From: Ignavibacteria bacterium
Lineage (GTDB): Bacteria > Bacteroidota > Ignavibacteria > Kapaibacteriales > UBA961
Length of the DNA: 64,000 bases
Reading direction: 5' to 3'
Assembly: GCA_016720145.1 (NCBI GenBank)
Contig: JADJXV010000024.1
Coordinates: 124,001 to 188,000 of the forward strand
Positions within the stretch are counted from its first letter, which is position 1; every line of letters begins with the position of its first letter. The position numbers and the translations under genes were made by a program. Shown one piece after another: positions 9,451 through 17,447 of this stretch. The notes below the pieces were generated by a model, which saw only the letters and a list, made by a program, of their open reading frames with translations, was not told the DNA's origin and did not search any database.

Positions 9451-10683
9451 ATGCCCAAGTTCAAATCCTTTTTTCTGTTGTTAGCAATTGCAGTCTCGGT
9501 AGTTGCAGGTTGCAATCCCGATGAAACCAATACTACACCTGTAAGTATTACCTCCATTAAAAATAATATTAGACCCGATTCTGCTGTAAATCCTCCGGTT
9601 ATTATTAGCTCAGAAGTGCAAGATATCGTCCCTGATTCTACTGACGTATGGTTGTATTATTCGTTCGAGACAGATGCAGTCGTACCGGCAGCACTAGCAG
9701 GAACCGATGAGTGGGATATAAAATTTAGATATGTACCATTTGATAAGACCGGAGCTTCTTTTCAGAAAATATTTACAACAGAAGGCGCGATTTTTCTTAA
9801 TTCTCCTGACGTCGGAAATGCCGCAGGTAAGACTACCGGATACATAGCCGATACATCATTTACTCTCCTCAGTACCGGTGACGATACGAAATTCCGCTCG
9901 GACGATACGGCAAAAGGCAAACAAATCATCAGTTTTACTCCATTTTATATCTATGATGGTGCCGCTCATACAGCAAGTCCCAATCCAAGCAAGACACTCG
10001 TAATTCGAACAAGCAAAGGTAAGTATGTCAAATTGCAATTACAGAGTATTTACAAAAATCATCCTGCTGTTCCGAAAATCACCGATGAAGTCGGCTATTA
10101 TACATTCAAATATGTAAAAAGCACAGTTAAATCATTTATCAATGACGGTTCACCTGATGGATGGCTCTATTATTCTTTTGATACCGAATCTGTTATTTCT
10201 TCTAGTCAATCCCATACTAGCGCTTGGGACATCAAATTTCGATTTATTGCCAATGATATTACCGCTGCCGGCAAGCTGGCATTTTCGGATATATTTGTCA
10301 AATCAGGTGCAATTTTCCTCAATTCTCCATTAGTTGGAAATTCATCCGGTAAAACCAAAGGGTATATTGCAGACCAAGCATTTGAACAAGTGACCCTCGC
10401 CGGTGATGATTCTAAATTTCGCTCTGATGACATCAATATTGATACAAGAATAATCCCTGTAACGCCTTCAGGAACAAACGCTTACATTAATTATAATTCA
10501 AGCGTGCCATCAGTCATTCCGAATCCGGATAAAACATTAATTATTCGAACTGCGAACGGAAAGTATGTTAAAATGAAGTTAGTAAGCTTGTATAAAGACA
10601 AACCAACCATCATCACATCTGCGGATCTTGTCGGTTATTATTCCTTCCAATATCTCAAAAGCGACACAAAAACATTACATTAA
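9451..10683 (+). CDS. Lipoprotein with two tandem HmuY-like domains
   Basis: 410 residues from the ATG at 9451. A lipoprotein signal ends in VVAGC, so the mature protein is lipid-anchored. Two homologous halves follow (about 50-215 and 225-410), each with DVWLYYSFET/DGWLYYSFDT, a WDIKFR strand, GAIFLNSP, GYIADxxF, DDxKFRSDD, KTLVIRTxxGKYVK and GYYxFxY. The WDIxFR core and the C-terminal KYxKxxxxSxY pattern match the HmuY family, known from a heme-binding lipoprotein of Porphyromonas. Whether heme is bound here cannot be told. The gene lies 24 bases before paaA, but there is no obvious functional link. Confidence 0.8.
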   Translation: MPKFKSFFLLLAIAVSVVAGCNPDETNTTPVSITSIKNNIRPDSAVNPPVIISSEVQDIVPDSTDVWLYYSFETDAVVPAALAGTDEWDIKFRYVPFDKTGASFQKIFTTEGAIFLNSPDVGNAAGKTTGYIADTSFTLLSTGDDTKFRSDDTAKGKQIISFTPFYIYDGAAHTASPNPSKTLVIRTSKGKYVKLQLQSIYKNHPAVPKITDEVGYYTFKYVKSTVKSFINDGSPDGWLYYSFDTESVISSSQSHTSAWDIKFRFIANDITAAGKLAFSDIFVKSGAIFLNSPLVGNSSGKTKGYIADQAFEQVTLAGDDSKFRSDDINIDTRIIPVTPSGTNAYINYNSSVPSVIPNPDKTLIIRTANGKYVKMKLVSLYKDKPTIITSADLVGYYSFQYLKSDTKTLH

Positions 10684-10695
10684 GATGTTAATTTT

Positions 10696-10700
10696 AGGAG
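10696..10700 (+). promoter_or_regulatory. Strong ribosome binding site of paaA
   Basis: AGGAG lies 7 bases before the ATG at 10708. Clear Shine-Dalgarno sequences are rare before the other genes of this window, so this one supports the start and suggests efficient translation. Confidence 0.6.
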
Positions 10701-10707
10701 AAAAGAC

Positions 10708-11694
10708 ATGTACGGTAACATAAGTATCATCGACAAATCATCAAAAGACCCTCTTGCCGGCGAAGACCCAAATATGCTCGAAGAATTCGAAGCAAAAATA
10801 GCTCGTGGTGAGAAAATCGAAGCCAATGACTGGATGCCGAAAGAATATCGCAGACAGTTGATTCGAATGATCGAACAGCATGCCCACTCTGAAATTATTG
10901 GCGCCCTGCCTGAAGGTACTTGGATCACCCGCGCACCGGGCTTCAGACGTAAAATGGCACTTATGGCAAAAGTGCAAGACGAAAGCGGTCACTGTCAGCT
11001 CCTTTACAATGCAGCCGAAACGCTCGGAAAGACGCGCGAAGACATGATCAATGATCTTATTTCCGGTAAGTCGAAATACTCGAATGTGTTTAATTATCCA
11101 GCGCCGACCTGGGCGGATACAGCGGTCATCGCCTGGCTCATCGACGCCTCGGCGATTATTAATCAAGTGACTAATTCTAAAGGAAGTTATGCGCCATACT
11201 GCAGAGCACTCGAACGTATCTGCATGGAGGAATCATTCCACCTGCGGTATGGGTACGATAATGTGGTAACTCTCGCAACCGGAACGAAATACCAACGTGA
11301 ACAAGTACAAGACGCGCTTAACCGTTGGTGGAGACCAATCATGCACTTTTTCGGTCCGCCTGATGTGGCATCCGTCCATGGTGAAATCCTTATGCGATGG
11401 AAAGTAAAAATGGCAAGTAATGATGATATGCGTCAGCAGTTTTTTAATCAATATGTGCCCAAAATTCTGGAATTAGGACTCACTATTCCCGATGAAAATC
11501 TGAAAAAGGACCCCGAAACGAAAAAGTGGACGTATTCCGACCCTGATTGGGATGAATTTTTCCGTGTGATCAAAGGGGACGGTCCGTGCAACAAAGAGCG
11601 CATCGCCGTGCGCCGCCGAGCTGAAGAAGAAGGCCGCTGGGTACGCGCTGCACTTGTAAAGCCAACAATGAGTTACGCAGTGCCATTGTCATAA
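10708..11694 (+). CDS. paaA: Phenylacetyl-CoA 1,2-epoxidase subunit PaaA
   Basis: 328 residues, close to the family length. PaaA is the diiron catalytic subunit of the multicomponent monooxygenase that epoxidises the ring of phenylacetyl-CoA. Family segments are obvious: NDWMPKEYRRQLIRMIEQHAHSE, then KMALMAKVQDESGHCQLLY with the ExxH iron ligands, CMEESFHLRYG with the second ExxH, and RWWRPIMHFFGPPD. The C-terminus (RRRAEEEGRWVRAALV) is also typical. paaB follows, but paaC, paaD and paaE are absent here, so the complex must be completed from another locus. Confidence 0.95.
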   Translation: MYGNISIIDKSSKDPLAGEDPNMLEEFEAKIARGEKIEANDWMPKEYRRQLIRMIEQHAHSEIIGALPEGTWITRAPGFRRKMALMAKVQDESGHCQLLYNAAETLGKTREDMINDLISGKSKYSNVFNYPAPTWADTAVIAWLIDASAIINQVTNSKGSYAPYCRALERICMEESFHLRYGYDNVVTLATGTKYQREQVQDALNRWWRPIMHFFGPPDVASVHGEILMRWKVKMASNDDMRQQFFNQYVPKILELGLTIPDENLKKDPETKKWTYSDPDWDEFFRVIKGDGPCNKERIAVRRRAEEEGRWVRAALVKPTMSYAVPLS

Positions 11695-11836
11695 TCTATT
11701 GATAATTAAGCAGTAAGAATAGTAGTCGAAAAGTATTCAAATATGACTTTTGTCATACAGTGAATTCAGAAAACGTCGTATTTTGCAGGGGTGAATCAAC
11801 CATTCATCCCTGTTTTTTATTATTAGAAAGAATCAA

Positions 11837-12223
11837 ATGCAAGTATTTACTTCACTCGACCCACGGGTCAACAGAGCAGAGTTACCTGAAAATCCGGAAA
11901 CAGAATTTACTCCAAAGCAAGCGCTCGATCAGACGCAAACGTATGAAGTGTTCCATCAGGTGAAGACAGGCGCACATCATACACATGTAGGGTCGGTGCA
12001 TGCGCCGACTGCTGAACTCGCACTTGCTTTTGCAAAAGAACAGTATGGTCGGCGCGGTCAATGCGTAAGTCTTTGGGTGGTGAATTCTTCCGCTATCGCC
12101 GCTCTCGATGTGCGCGACTCCGATATCTTCGATTCAGCGACTGATAAGCCGTATCGTGAAGTGACGGCGTATGCTAATACCCGCGAAAAAATCGAGGCAT
12201 TTAAAAATAAACAAGAAGCGTAA
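11837..12223 (+). CDS. paaB: Phenylacetyl-CoA epoxidase subunit PaaB
   Basis: 128 residues. After a short non-conserved N-terminus, the protein reads YEVFHQVKTGAHHTHVGSV, APTAELALAFAKEQYGRRGQCVSLWVV and ending RDSDIFDSATDKPYREVTAY, the standard PaaB pattern. PaaB is the small subunit that bridges the PaaAC catalytic pairs. It follows paaA by 142 bases and a strong terminator closes the unit directly after it, so this transcript contains only paaA and paaB (perhaps with the HmuY gene upstream). Confidence 0.93.
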   Translation: MQVFTSLDPRVNRAELPENPETEFTPKQALDQTQTYEVFHQVKTGAHHTHVGSVHAPTAELALAFAKEQYGRRGQCVSLWVVNSSAIAALDVRDSDIFDSATDKPYREVTAYANTREKIEAFKNKQEA

Positions 12224-12260
12224 CAGACTGTATTTGAATAGGATAGTCTGTTGTAACTGA

Positions 12261-12303
12261 AAAGCCCTTCTACGGAATAATCCCGTAGAAGGGCTTTTTT
12301 TTT
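12261..12303 (+). terminator. Rho-independent terminator after paaB
   Basis: AAAGCCCTTCTACGG and its exact complement form a 15 bp stem with a 7-base loop, followed by a run of T residues. It ends the paaAB transcript. Confidence 0.92.
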
Positions 12304-12369
12304 GACAATTTCTTTCGTGTTATTTACTCTTGACTTTGTAAGTGCGAATTGCATTCACTCAAGTCGTGC

Positions 12370-12774
12370 TCATTCAGCAATATCGACAATATACCACGAA
12401 TCAGCGATTTTTTGAGTAGTAAAAGTCATTTTTTTCTGATAGTTAAATTCTAGCTTTACGTGTTGCAATGTAGTCGAGATAGTATCAGTGCGGGTGAGCG
12501 TTATTGGTTTCTTTGCGATGAGACGTCCGAGGCGATTCATTTCGTCGTAGAGTTCATATTTTTCAATGGCTAAGAGTTGATTGCCATTTGGTCTTGCCAG
12601 TACTTCTGTAGCGGCCGGAGTGTTGTTGCTGTCGAGCTCAGACTTAAATAAATACACAGCACCGACGGAAGTGCGTTGGTTGATTTCTTGCACCGGAGGA
12701 CGTTTACTTCCTACTGTGAATATTTCACAACCGGTAAGTGCGAGGATAAGCAAGATGAATATTGTGTGTTTCAT
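12370..12774 (-). CDS. Small lipoprotein of unknown function
   Basis: 134 residues from the ATG at 12774 (MKHTIFILLILALTGCEIF). The open frame continues upstream only through a tandem-repeat array and is not coding there. The LTGC lipobox marks a lipoprotein. The mature part (SVGAVYLFKSELDSNNTPAA, then KYELYDEMNRLGRLIAKKPI and a final TTQKIADSWYIVDI) looks like a small alpha/beta domain of the kind that assesses export or folding, but I do not recognise the family. It lies downstream of the alpha/beta hydrolase and may be co-transcribed with it. The start codon abuts the array, so there is no ribosome binding site. Confidence 0.75.
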   Translation of the reverse strand: MKHTIFILLILALTGCEIFTVGSKRPPVQEINQRTSVGAVYLFKSELDSNNTPAATEVLARPNGNQLLAIEKYELYDEMNRLGRLIAKKPITLTRTDTISTTLQHVKLEFNYQKKMTFTTQKIADSWYIVDIAE

Positions 12775-12898
12775 AAGTCTGTAAGTCGTAAGTCTGCAAG
12801 TCGTAAGTCTGTAAGTCTGTAAGTCTGTAAGTCGTAAGTCTGTAAGTCGAAAGTCTGTAAGTCGAAAGTTTGTAAGTCTGTAAGTAGAAAGTAGTAAG
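12775..12898. repeat. Tandem array of AAGTCGT/AAGTCTGT units
   Basis: About 16 units of 7-8 bases (AAGTCTGT, AAGTCGT, AAGTCTGC, AAGTCGAA) fill the space exactly between the stop codon of the hydrolase gene and the start codon of the lipoprotein gene. The words are the same as those of block 1 at 2940-3051. Relative to the flanking genes the orientation is reversed here: both flanking genes are on the minus strand. Confidence 0.9.
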
Positions 12899-13735
12899 TT
12901 ATAAACCAATAAAACGGCTTGTGTGCTCGATTGCTGATTGTAGGGCTGTAGTTGGTAGTTCAAAAGGATGCACTGCACCAAACGTATGCCCTGTATTTGC
13001 TATGAGTTGTACCGAAATAGCTTTGTTGATTTCGGCTAATTTTTTTGCTTCACGAACAGGTACAGTCATATCTTGTTCACCATGAATGATAAGAAGCTTT
13101 GCGCCCAAAGACTTCGCTGCCGAATCTAGTAAGAATTCTTTCGAGTGTAATTCTATATCATTAAGGAACTCAACATTCATGCCAAGGGTTTGATGTGTGC
13201 GTGAATTTTCTACTTCAAAGGTGCCTGTTTCACGCCAAAGCCTTTTTTGACGTTCAGAAAAGCGTTCAAAAGTACCGATCGAATTCCAAACTACTACTTT
13301 TGAAACTGTATTTGATTCTAATACTCCGGTTAACAAAGCAATTCCACCACCTCTCGAATGACCTAGTAAATAGATTTCACCATTCCATTGTGGAAATTCA
13401 GCAGAAAAACTGTCAATAATTTTTCTCAGTGTCAATCGCGCTTCTTCAATTTCAAGAGATATCGTATTTCGTGCAAAATCATCTGGATAGTTCACTTTGT
13501 CAGAATCCTGTGCATAGCCGTTGAGGGAAAAATTCATGCAAACACAGATTGAACCTCTTCGTGCAAATTCAGAACAAACAAACGGAAAAAATCCCCAATC
13601 TTTAAAACCCTTAAATCCATGGAATACAAGTACTACCGGCTGTGGAACACTCGAATCTGTGTAGCGAATATCGGCTGTAATTGGTTTACCGCTTACACTT
13701 TCAATGCTTAAGGTTCGAAGCAGAATAGTATTCAT
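12899..13735 (-). CDS. Alpha/beta hydrolase, dienelactone-hydrolase/S9-like
   Basis: 278 residues with no signal peptide. The oxyanion region is VLVFHGFKGFKDWGFF (35-50). The nucleophile elbow GHSRGG places Ser127. The acid is Asp222 in IHGEQDMTVP, and His250 in NTGHTFGAVHP completes the triad. Length and the HGFKGFKDW motif fit prolyl-oligopeptidase-like or dienelactone-hydrolase-like cytoplasmic esterases. The substrate is unknown. It lies 23 bases after the AtuA-C-like gene, so the two are probably co-transcribed. Confidence 0.85.
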   Translation of the reverse strand: MNTILLRTLSIESVSGKPITADIRYTDSSVPQPVVLVFHGFKGFKDWGFFPFVCSEFARRGSICVCMNFSLNGYAQDSDKVNYPDDFARNTISLEIEEARLTLRKIIDSFSAEFPQWNGEIYLLGHSRGGGIALLTGVLESNTVSKVVVWNSIGTFERFSERQKRLWRETGTFEVENSRTHQTLGMNVEFLNDIELHSKEFLLDSAAKSLGAKLLIIHGEQDMTVPVREAKKLAEINKAISVQLIANTGHTFGAVHPFELPTTALQSAIEHTSRFIGL

Positions 13736-13758
13736 ACGTGTTAGATAGTACGCGACAA

Positions 13759-14088
13759 TTAATTGAGAAGCGAGTCAGGCACTTCTATTTCCATTTGAAG
13801 CATAGCAGTTGCAATAGTTTTCCCTTGTGCGTCGAGTTTCAAAGAGACTGTTCCGCCTCCGCCGAGAGTATTATGAAGGAGGAAATTTACCGCCCATAAA
13901 TTTGGCATTTCGTAGCGTTCGACTTCTCCAAGGCATATACCTTCAAAGTGTTTTTTGACACGTTCGGTCGTTAGGATATCTCTGATAACAGGATACCACT
14001 CTTCACGATAGGCAATTACGCCACAGTTTGCAGCATCGCCTTTGTCTCCACTGCGAGCATGAGCGAGTTTTGATAGGAGGATTTTCAT
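13759..14088 (-). CDS. AtuA C-terminal-domain-like protein
   Basis: 109 residues from the ATG at 14088 (MKILLSKLAHARSGDKGDAA). The opening LAHARSGDKGD and the closing block with NLWAVNFLLHNTLGGGGTVSL followed by LDAQGKT match the small C-terminal domain of AtuA-type proteins, named from acyclic terpene utilisation and often encoded next to acyl-CoA enzymes. The biochemical role of this domain is not settled. The partner N-terminal AtuA domain is not in the window. A longer frame to 14133 exists but adds an unrelated N-terminus. Confidence 0.75.
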   Translation of the reverse strand: MKILLSKLAHARSGDKGDAANCGVIAYREEWYPVIRDILTTERVKKHFEGICLGEVERYEMPNLWAVNFLLHNTLGGGGTVSLKLDAQGKTIATAMLQMEIEVPDSLLN

Positions 14089-14455
14089 AGAATTGTAGGA
14101 TTTGTAGGTTGGATGAATAATTACGAGGCACAACTATTGACGAGCAAAAAATCTATGCCTGATAAACTAGTGCAAAAATACAGTGTTTTGGCGCGTTTCG
14201 GTACTACATTTCGTACTTCGTAATAACTTTTGGGGAAAAGCAAGCTGTAGTAATAAAACAACATGAAAATTCCATAATGATAATATCCACATATATTTGC
14301 TTGGTAAAATTATTTTTTATTCGTAATTTTTCAATAAACTAAATACAAAGTCGAATTGATTACCATACTCATTTATCTCGTTCAACTTCACTCACTTGCA
14401 TCTGACTGAATATCTCACTCCATTTTTATTAATTTTTCATAGAAAGGGTTCAAGT
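14089..14455. other. Intergenic region between divergent genes
   Basis: About 370 bases, AT-rich, separating the leftward AtuA-C/hydrolase/lipoprotein group from a rightward lipoprotein gene. It presumably carries both promoters. I see no RNA gene, repeat or clear hairpin in it. Confidence 0.4.
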
Positions 14456-14965
14456 ATGAATTACACACATCGCATCAAACACTATGTTTCTGCATTAGGA
14501 ATCGTCACCTCACTTTTGTTTGCATCCTGCGGAGATTGTCGTTGGATTGAAGATTGCCGTTGCAAAGATGGTGGATACTGGGATTGTCCTCCGGCACCTG
14601 TCGAGCCTATGGTATGGTCGCCTATAATTGGTATTTCAATAGAAGGCGAGAGGTTTTATAATCGCAATACAATGCAAACGAAATTCACCAGTAAAATTAA
14701 AAACTCAGGCAGTGGAGTTGCAAAGAATGTAAGCTATAGTATGAAAGTACTTGGTTATGATTTTAAAGGAAATATGCTGCAAAAAACGATGCTCAATGAT
14801 ACTAAAAACATTGGTATCCTGCAGCCATCGGGTTCATATTCTCTTACAAATAGCGTCTCTGATATAGCAGTGTCCGGTGGCGGTATTTATTCTGTTAGCT
14901 TAGTTGTGACTTATACCGACGAAGCAGGTAAGACTTCCACGACAAGTGAATATATAAGTTATTAG
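14456..14965 (+). CDS. Cys-rich lipoprotein with CARDB-like domain
   Basis: 169 residues from the ATG at 14456. A lipoprotein signal ends in LLFASC. A short Cys-rich segment follows (GDCRWIEDCRCKDGG). The rest (about 55-169) resembles a beta-sandwich of the CARDB/FxLYD kind: KIKNSGSGVAKNVSYSMKV, then GILQPSGSYSL and VTYTDEAGKTST. The longer frame from 14396 adds residues without a signal, so I prefer 14456. Probably outer-membrane anchored; function unknown. Confidence 0.72.
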   Translation: MNYTHRIKHYVSALGIVTSLLFASCGDCRWIEDCRCKDGGYWDCPPAPVEPMVWSPIIGISIEGERFYNRNTMQTKFTSKIKNSGSGVAKNVSYSMKVLGYDFKGNMLQKTMLNDTKNIGILQPSGSYSLTNSVSDIAVSGGGIYSVSLVVTYTDEAGKTSTTSEYISY

Positions 14966-15029
14966 ATATAAGAGAGTTGCTTCTGCTCGTAGATACTGGT
15001 GAGAGATGATTGGAATAGGGGAGAACTTC

Positions 15030-15245
15030 TCATTTTTCCTTCTTTTTTCTTTCTATTTTCGGTGTAAATTCCGAACGACACTCCTGCACTTCATCGCGTA
15101 TTTTCTGTGCATAATCGCGTAATTCCTGCATGTGTTTTCTCAGTCGAACACCAGCTTCACGATTTTCTTTTTGGTAAAATTTCGTGAAATCCTGCTCAAA
15201 TGACTGAACAAGAACGATTAATTCAGCATACCGGTCGGCGTTCAT
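15030..15245 (-). CDS. Histone H1-like protein Hc1 family
   Basis: 71 residues, highly charged and helical: an N-terminal stretch with RYAELIVLVQSFEQDFTKFY, then RKHMQELRDYAQKIRDEVQE, and a Lys-rich tail (PKIERKKKEK). This is the pattern of small Hc1-type nucleoid proteins common in Bacteroidota, related by name to chlamydial Hc1 but lacking its long Lys/Ala tail. It likely binds DNA or associates with the nucleoid. Its start overlaps the stop of cutA by 4 bases (ATGA), so translation is probably coupled. Confidence 0.75.
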   Translation of the reverse strand: MNADRYAELIVLVQSFEQDFTKFYQKENREAGVRLRKHMQELRDYAQKIRDEVQECRSEFTPKIERKKKEK

Positions 15246-15592
15246 ATTTCTGCTCTCTCACGGTCAAATTTCACGGAGTCTGCCATCCACTGTAAGTACG
15301 ATGGAGTAGCGCTTTCAAGAGGAATAGCAATGATTTCGGGAGCGTCGTAGGGGTGTAATTCGAGGATGCGGGGTTCTAAGAATTCAAGCTGATCAGCAGA
15401 TGTCTTAATAAACATCATCACCTCAAGTGACTCACGAATCGCGCCACGCCAACCGTAAATAGAATAAGTGCTTAATACAATATTACAACAAGCAGCAAGG
15501 CGCTCGGATACTAAAATTCGGGCGATGTTTTGTGCATTGTCGTAAGAGTTAGTCGTGACTAATACAAGGCGGAAATTCGATGCATTTTCCAT
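15242..15592 (-). CDS. cutA: Divalent-cation tolerance protein CutA
   Basis: 116 residues, the normal length for CutA, a trimeric ferredoxin-like cytoplasmic protein. The family pattern is clear: LVTTNSYDNAQNIARILVSERLAACCNIV, then IYGWRGAIRESLEVMMFIKTS and a final HPYDAPEIIAIPL. The biological role of CutA in metal tolerance is disputed. It overlaps the downstream Hc1-like gene by 4 bases, making a two-gene unit. Confidence 0.92.
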   Translation of the reverse strand: MENASNFRLVLVTTNSYDNAQNIARILVSERLAACCNIVLSTYSIYGWRGAIRESLEVMMFIKTSADQLEFLEPRILELHPYDAPEIIAIPLESATPSYLQWMADSVKFDRERAEI

Positions 15593-15648
15593 AGATTTGC
15601 GGTTGAAAACAGTATTTGTTGATGTAAACTTTATCGAAATTACGAAAA

Positions 15649-15939
15649 ATGATTATCAATGCCATCTTTCTTCTCCATATCCTTGCTGCACTCTATGCTT
15701 TTACCAAACGCTGGCAGGATGCCAATGTCCGTGAAGGTTTCCTCGGAATTATCATTCTCGGTCTCGCCTTTACCATCCTTTGGGCGATTACCGGACAAGC
15801 CGCGCGGCTGATTTCACCCGAAGGCGGGTATGCTTCGTGGTTCGACCGGGATACCATCTCCCTCCTCCTCGTCGGTATTTTAGACGGTGTTTTCTTCTAT
15901 TTTTTCTTTCTTAAAGACAAGGAAAAGAGAGTCGGATGA
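15649..15939 (+). CDS. Small integral membrane protein, unknown
   Basis: 96 residues with three hydrophobic segments: 2-18, about 32-50 and about 71-90 (LLLVGILDGVFFYFFFL). Conserved-looking polar residues sit between them (KRWQDANVREGF, GYASWFDRD). The charged tail KDKEKRVG is probably cytoplasmic. It starts 56 bases from the divergent cutA start. I do not recognise the family. Confidence 0.65.
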   Translation: MIINAIFLLHILAALYAFTKRWQDANVREGFLGIIILGLAFTILWAITGQAARLISPEGGYASWFDRDTISLLLVGILDGVFFYFFFLKDKEKRVG

Positions 15940-15966
15940 TACTATATGTGACATAAGTATTTCGTG

Positions 15967-16029
15967 TTGTAGAGGCGAATTGTATTCTCCCGGTCGAGCA
16001 AGGAATCGGGTGCATCCAATTCGCTTGAC
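15967..16029. repeat. REP-like palindrome pair, degenerate
   Basis: TAGAGGCGAATTGTATTCTC followed about 20 bases later by an inverted, diverged copy (GGGTGCATCCAATTCGC). This is a weathered member of the family whose best copies are at 24124, 28553, 36072 and 61650. Confidence 0.6.
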
Positions 16030-16121
16030 AGACATATCTCAATTCCTAATTGCAAGTTGTAACCTGTAATATTTCCAAAGTAATACACTATACTTTCATA
16101 ATTTACTCGCGGAGAACCCCC

Positions 16122-16901
16122 ATGAAATTCTTTTCAAAATTCCATTCCATCATTTTGTTCATCACGATGTCACTGATACTGATAACACTCGGCTGTGGAA
16201 GCGACCCGGTGCAGCCGACTCTCAGCGAGGCCGAACAAAAACTCACTTCGAGTGCTTGGCAAGGAGTTTGGCAATCCGGACCTGTGATTTTCCCTATCCA
16301 TTTACTGAATGAGGAGATAAGTTTCAAAGCTGACAAATCTGCTCTCATGAAAATTTGTGATTCAGTGGGAACGGTTTCCTGGAAGATAACCGATAGTGCG
16401 GGAAGATCGTTTCTGACAATTGCAAATACACTCTTCGCAATTGAAAAATTAACTGCTGATTCACTTTTACTTCGTGATATAGGATCCGGGTTTCCATATC
16501 TAATGATGCGTAACTTCAAAGGATACAATAGAGTAAGGTTCAAGCGTGCATTTGATAATGGCATACATGGTGGCGAAGTAGGTCTCTCGTGTACACCACT
16601 AGACAATCCTGAAATACCGGAAATGGAATTCCGAGATGTATCTGTTTTTCCTAATCCATGCATTAATTCATGTACTATTCAAGTAGGATTAGGTATCCCC
16701 GGGACTTCAGTAAAAATTACACTCGACGATGGCATAAGTACCATACCGATATTCGAAAATATTCTTCATACCGGACAATCAAGCGTCACTGCCAATTTAA
16801 TAAAACAACCGACAGGAATGTACCGCCTCTCCTACACAGTCAAGACGCCGGATGCTCCGGCAGCAAGAACAGTACACTCGTATCTCTTTATTATTAAATG
16901 A
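16122..16901 (+). CDS. Lipoprotein with T9SS-like C-terminal sorting domain
   Basis: 259 residues from the ATG at 16122. The N-terminus has a lipobox (LITLGCGSD). The middle (SSAWQGVWQSG to RFKRAF) looks like a lipocalin-like or META-like beta barrel. The last 75 residues begin VSVFPNPCINSCTIQVGLG and end in TVHSYLFIIK, the arrangement of type A C-terminal domains recognised by the type IX secretion system. Having both a lipobox and such a domain is unusual but occurs in this group. Function unknown. Confidence 0.75.
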   Translation: MKFFSKFHSIILFITMSLILITLGCGSDPVQPTLSEAEQKLTSSAWQGVWQSGPVIFPIHLLNEEISFKADKSALMKICDSVGTVSWKITDSAGRSFLTIANTLFAIEKLTADSLLLRDIGSGFPYLMMRNFKGYNRVRFKRAFDNGIHGGEVGLSCTPLDNPEIPEMEFRDVSVFPNPCINSCTIQVGLGIPGTSVKITLDDGISTIPIFENILHTGQSSVTANLIKQPTGMYRLSYTVKTPDAPAARTVHSYLFIIK

Positions 16902-17447
16902 GATAGATTAATTAATCTATACTTTGGCAGGTACTTCCACAAATAGCTCTTTTGAAATTTACATCAGATATGGTGATTATAAATTTAATAGTAACCTTAG
17001 TAGAAAAATGCAACTTATCGATATAACCTTATTACTTTTGAAATAGTTTTCAAGGTTATTAAAACACGGTGATTTTTATAATAAGGTTGACTTTCAGAGG
17101 TGTTAATCGTGCTACTAAGGTTTTAGATGAAGCCTGTGCATTCTAAAAGGTAAGCGCCATTATTAATATAATTTACAATTCAACAGTCACTGTCTGTTGA
17201 ATTGTACCTTAAAGGATTTCAAGGAGTTGAAATTTTGCAGTCAGTGACCGCAAAATTGCTAAGTCCAGAAAATAGTGATTCTAAAAATACCGATATTTCA
17301 CTATCACCAATTTTCCAGTCAGTGACTGGAAAATCTCAAATGGATGTAAATAAGCTTATCTTTAGACTTGGTTTTTGGTCGGTGGGATTACAACGGTATA
17401 AATTTTCTAAGTAATATATTTCAAGTAGTTGCCTCGCACCTTTCCAT
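16902..17447. other. Palindrome-rich intergenic region
   Basis: 545 bases with no convincing gene but dense symmetry. An 11 bp inverted pair AACCTTAGTAG (16993-17003)/CTACTAAGGTT (17112-17122) encloses another (ATAACCTT/AAGGTTAT). Three near-perfect palindromes follow at 17176-17204, 17231-17257 and 17310-17334, with different arms but the same centre CAGTCA-(C/G)-TG. A short open frame (17202-17414, TTG start) crosses them; its peptide repeats QSVTxK only because the DNA words repeat. Confidence 0.55.

Noticed and set aside
17202..17414. 70-residue frame as a gene
   Set aside because: It starts with TTG, has no ribosome binding site and its repeated QSVTxK comes from palindromic DNA.
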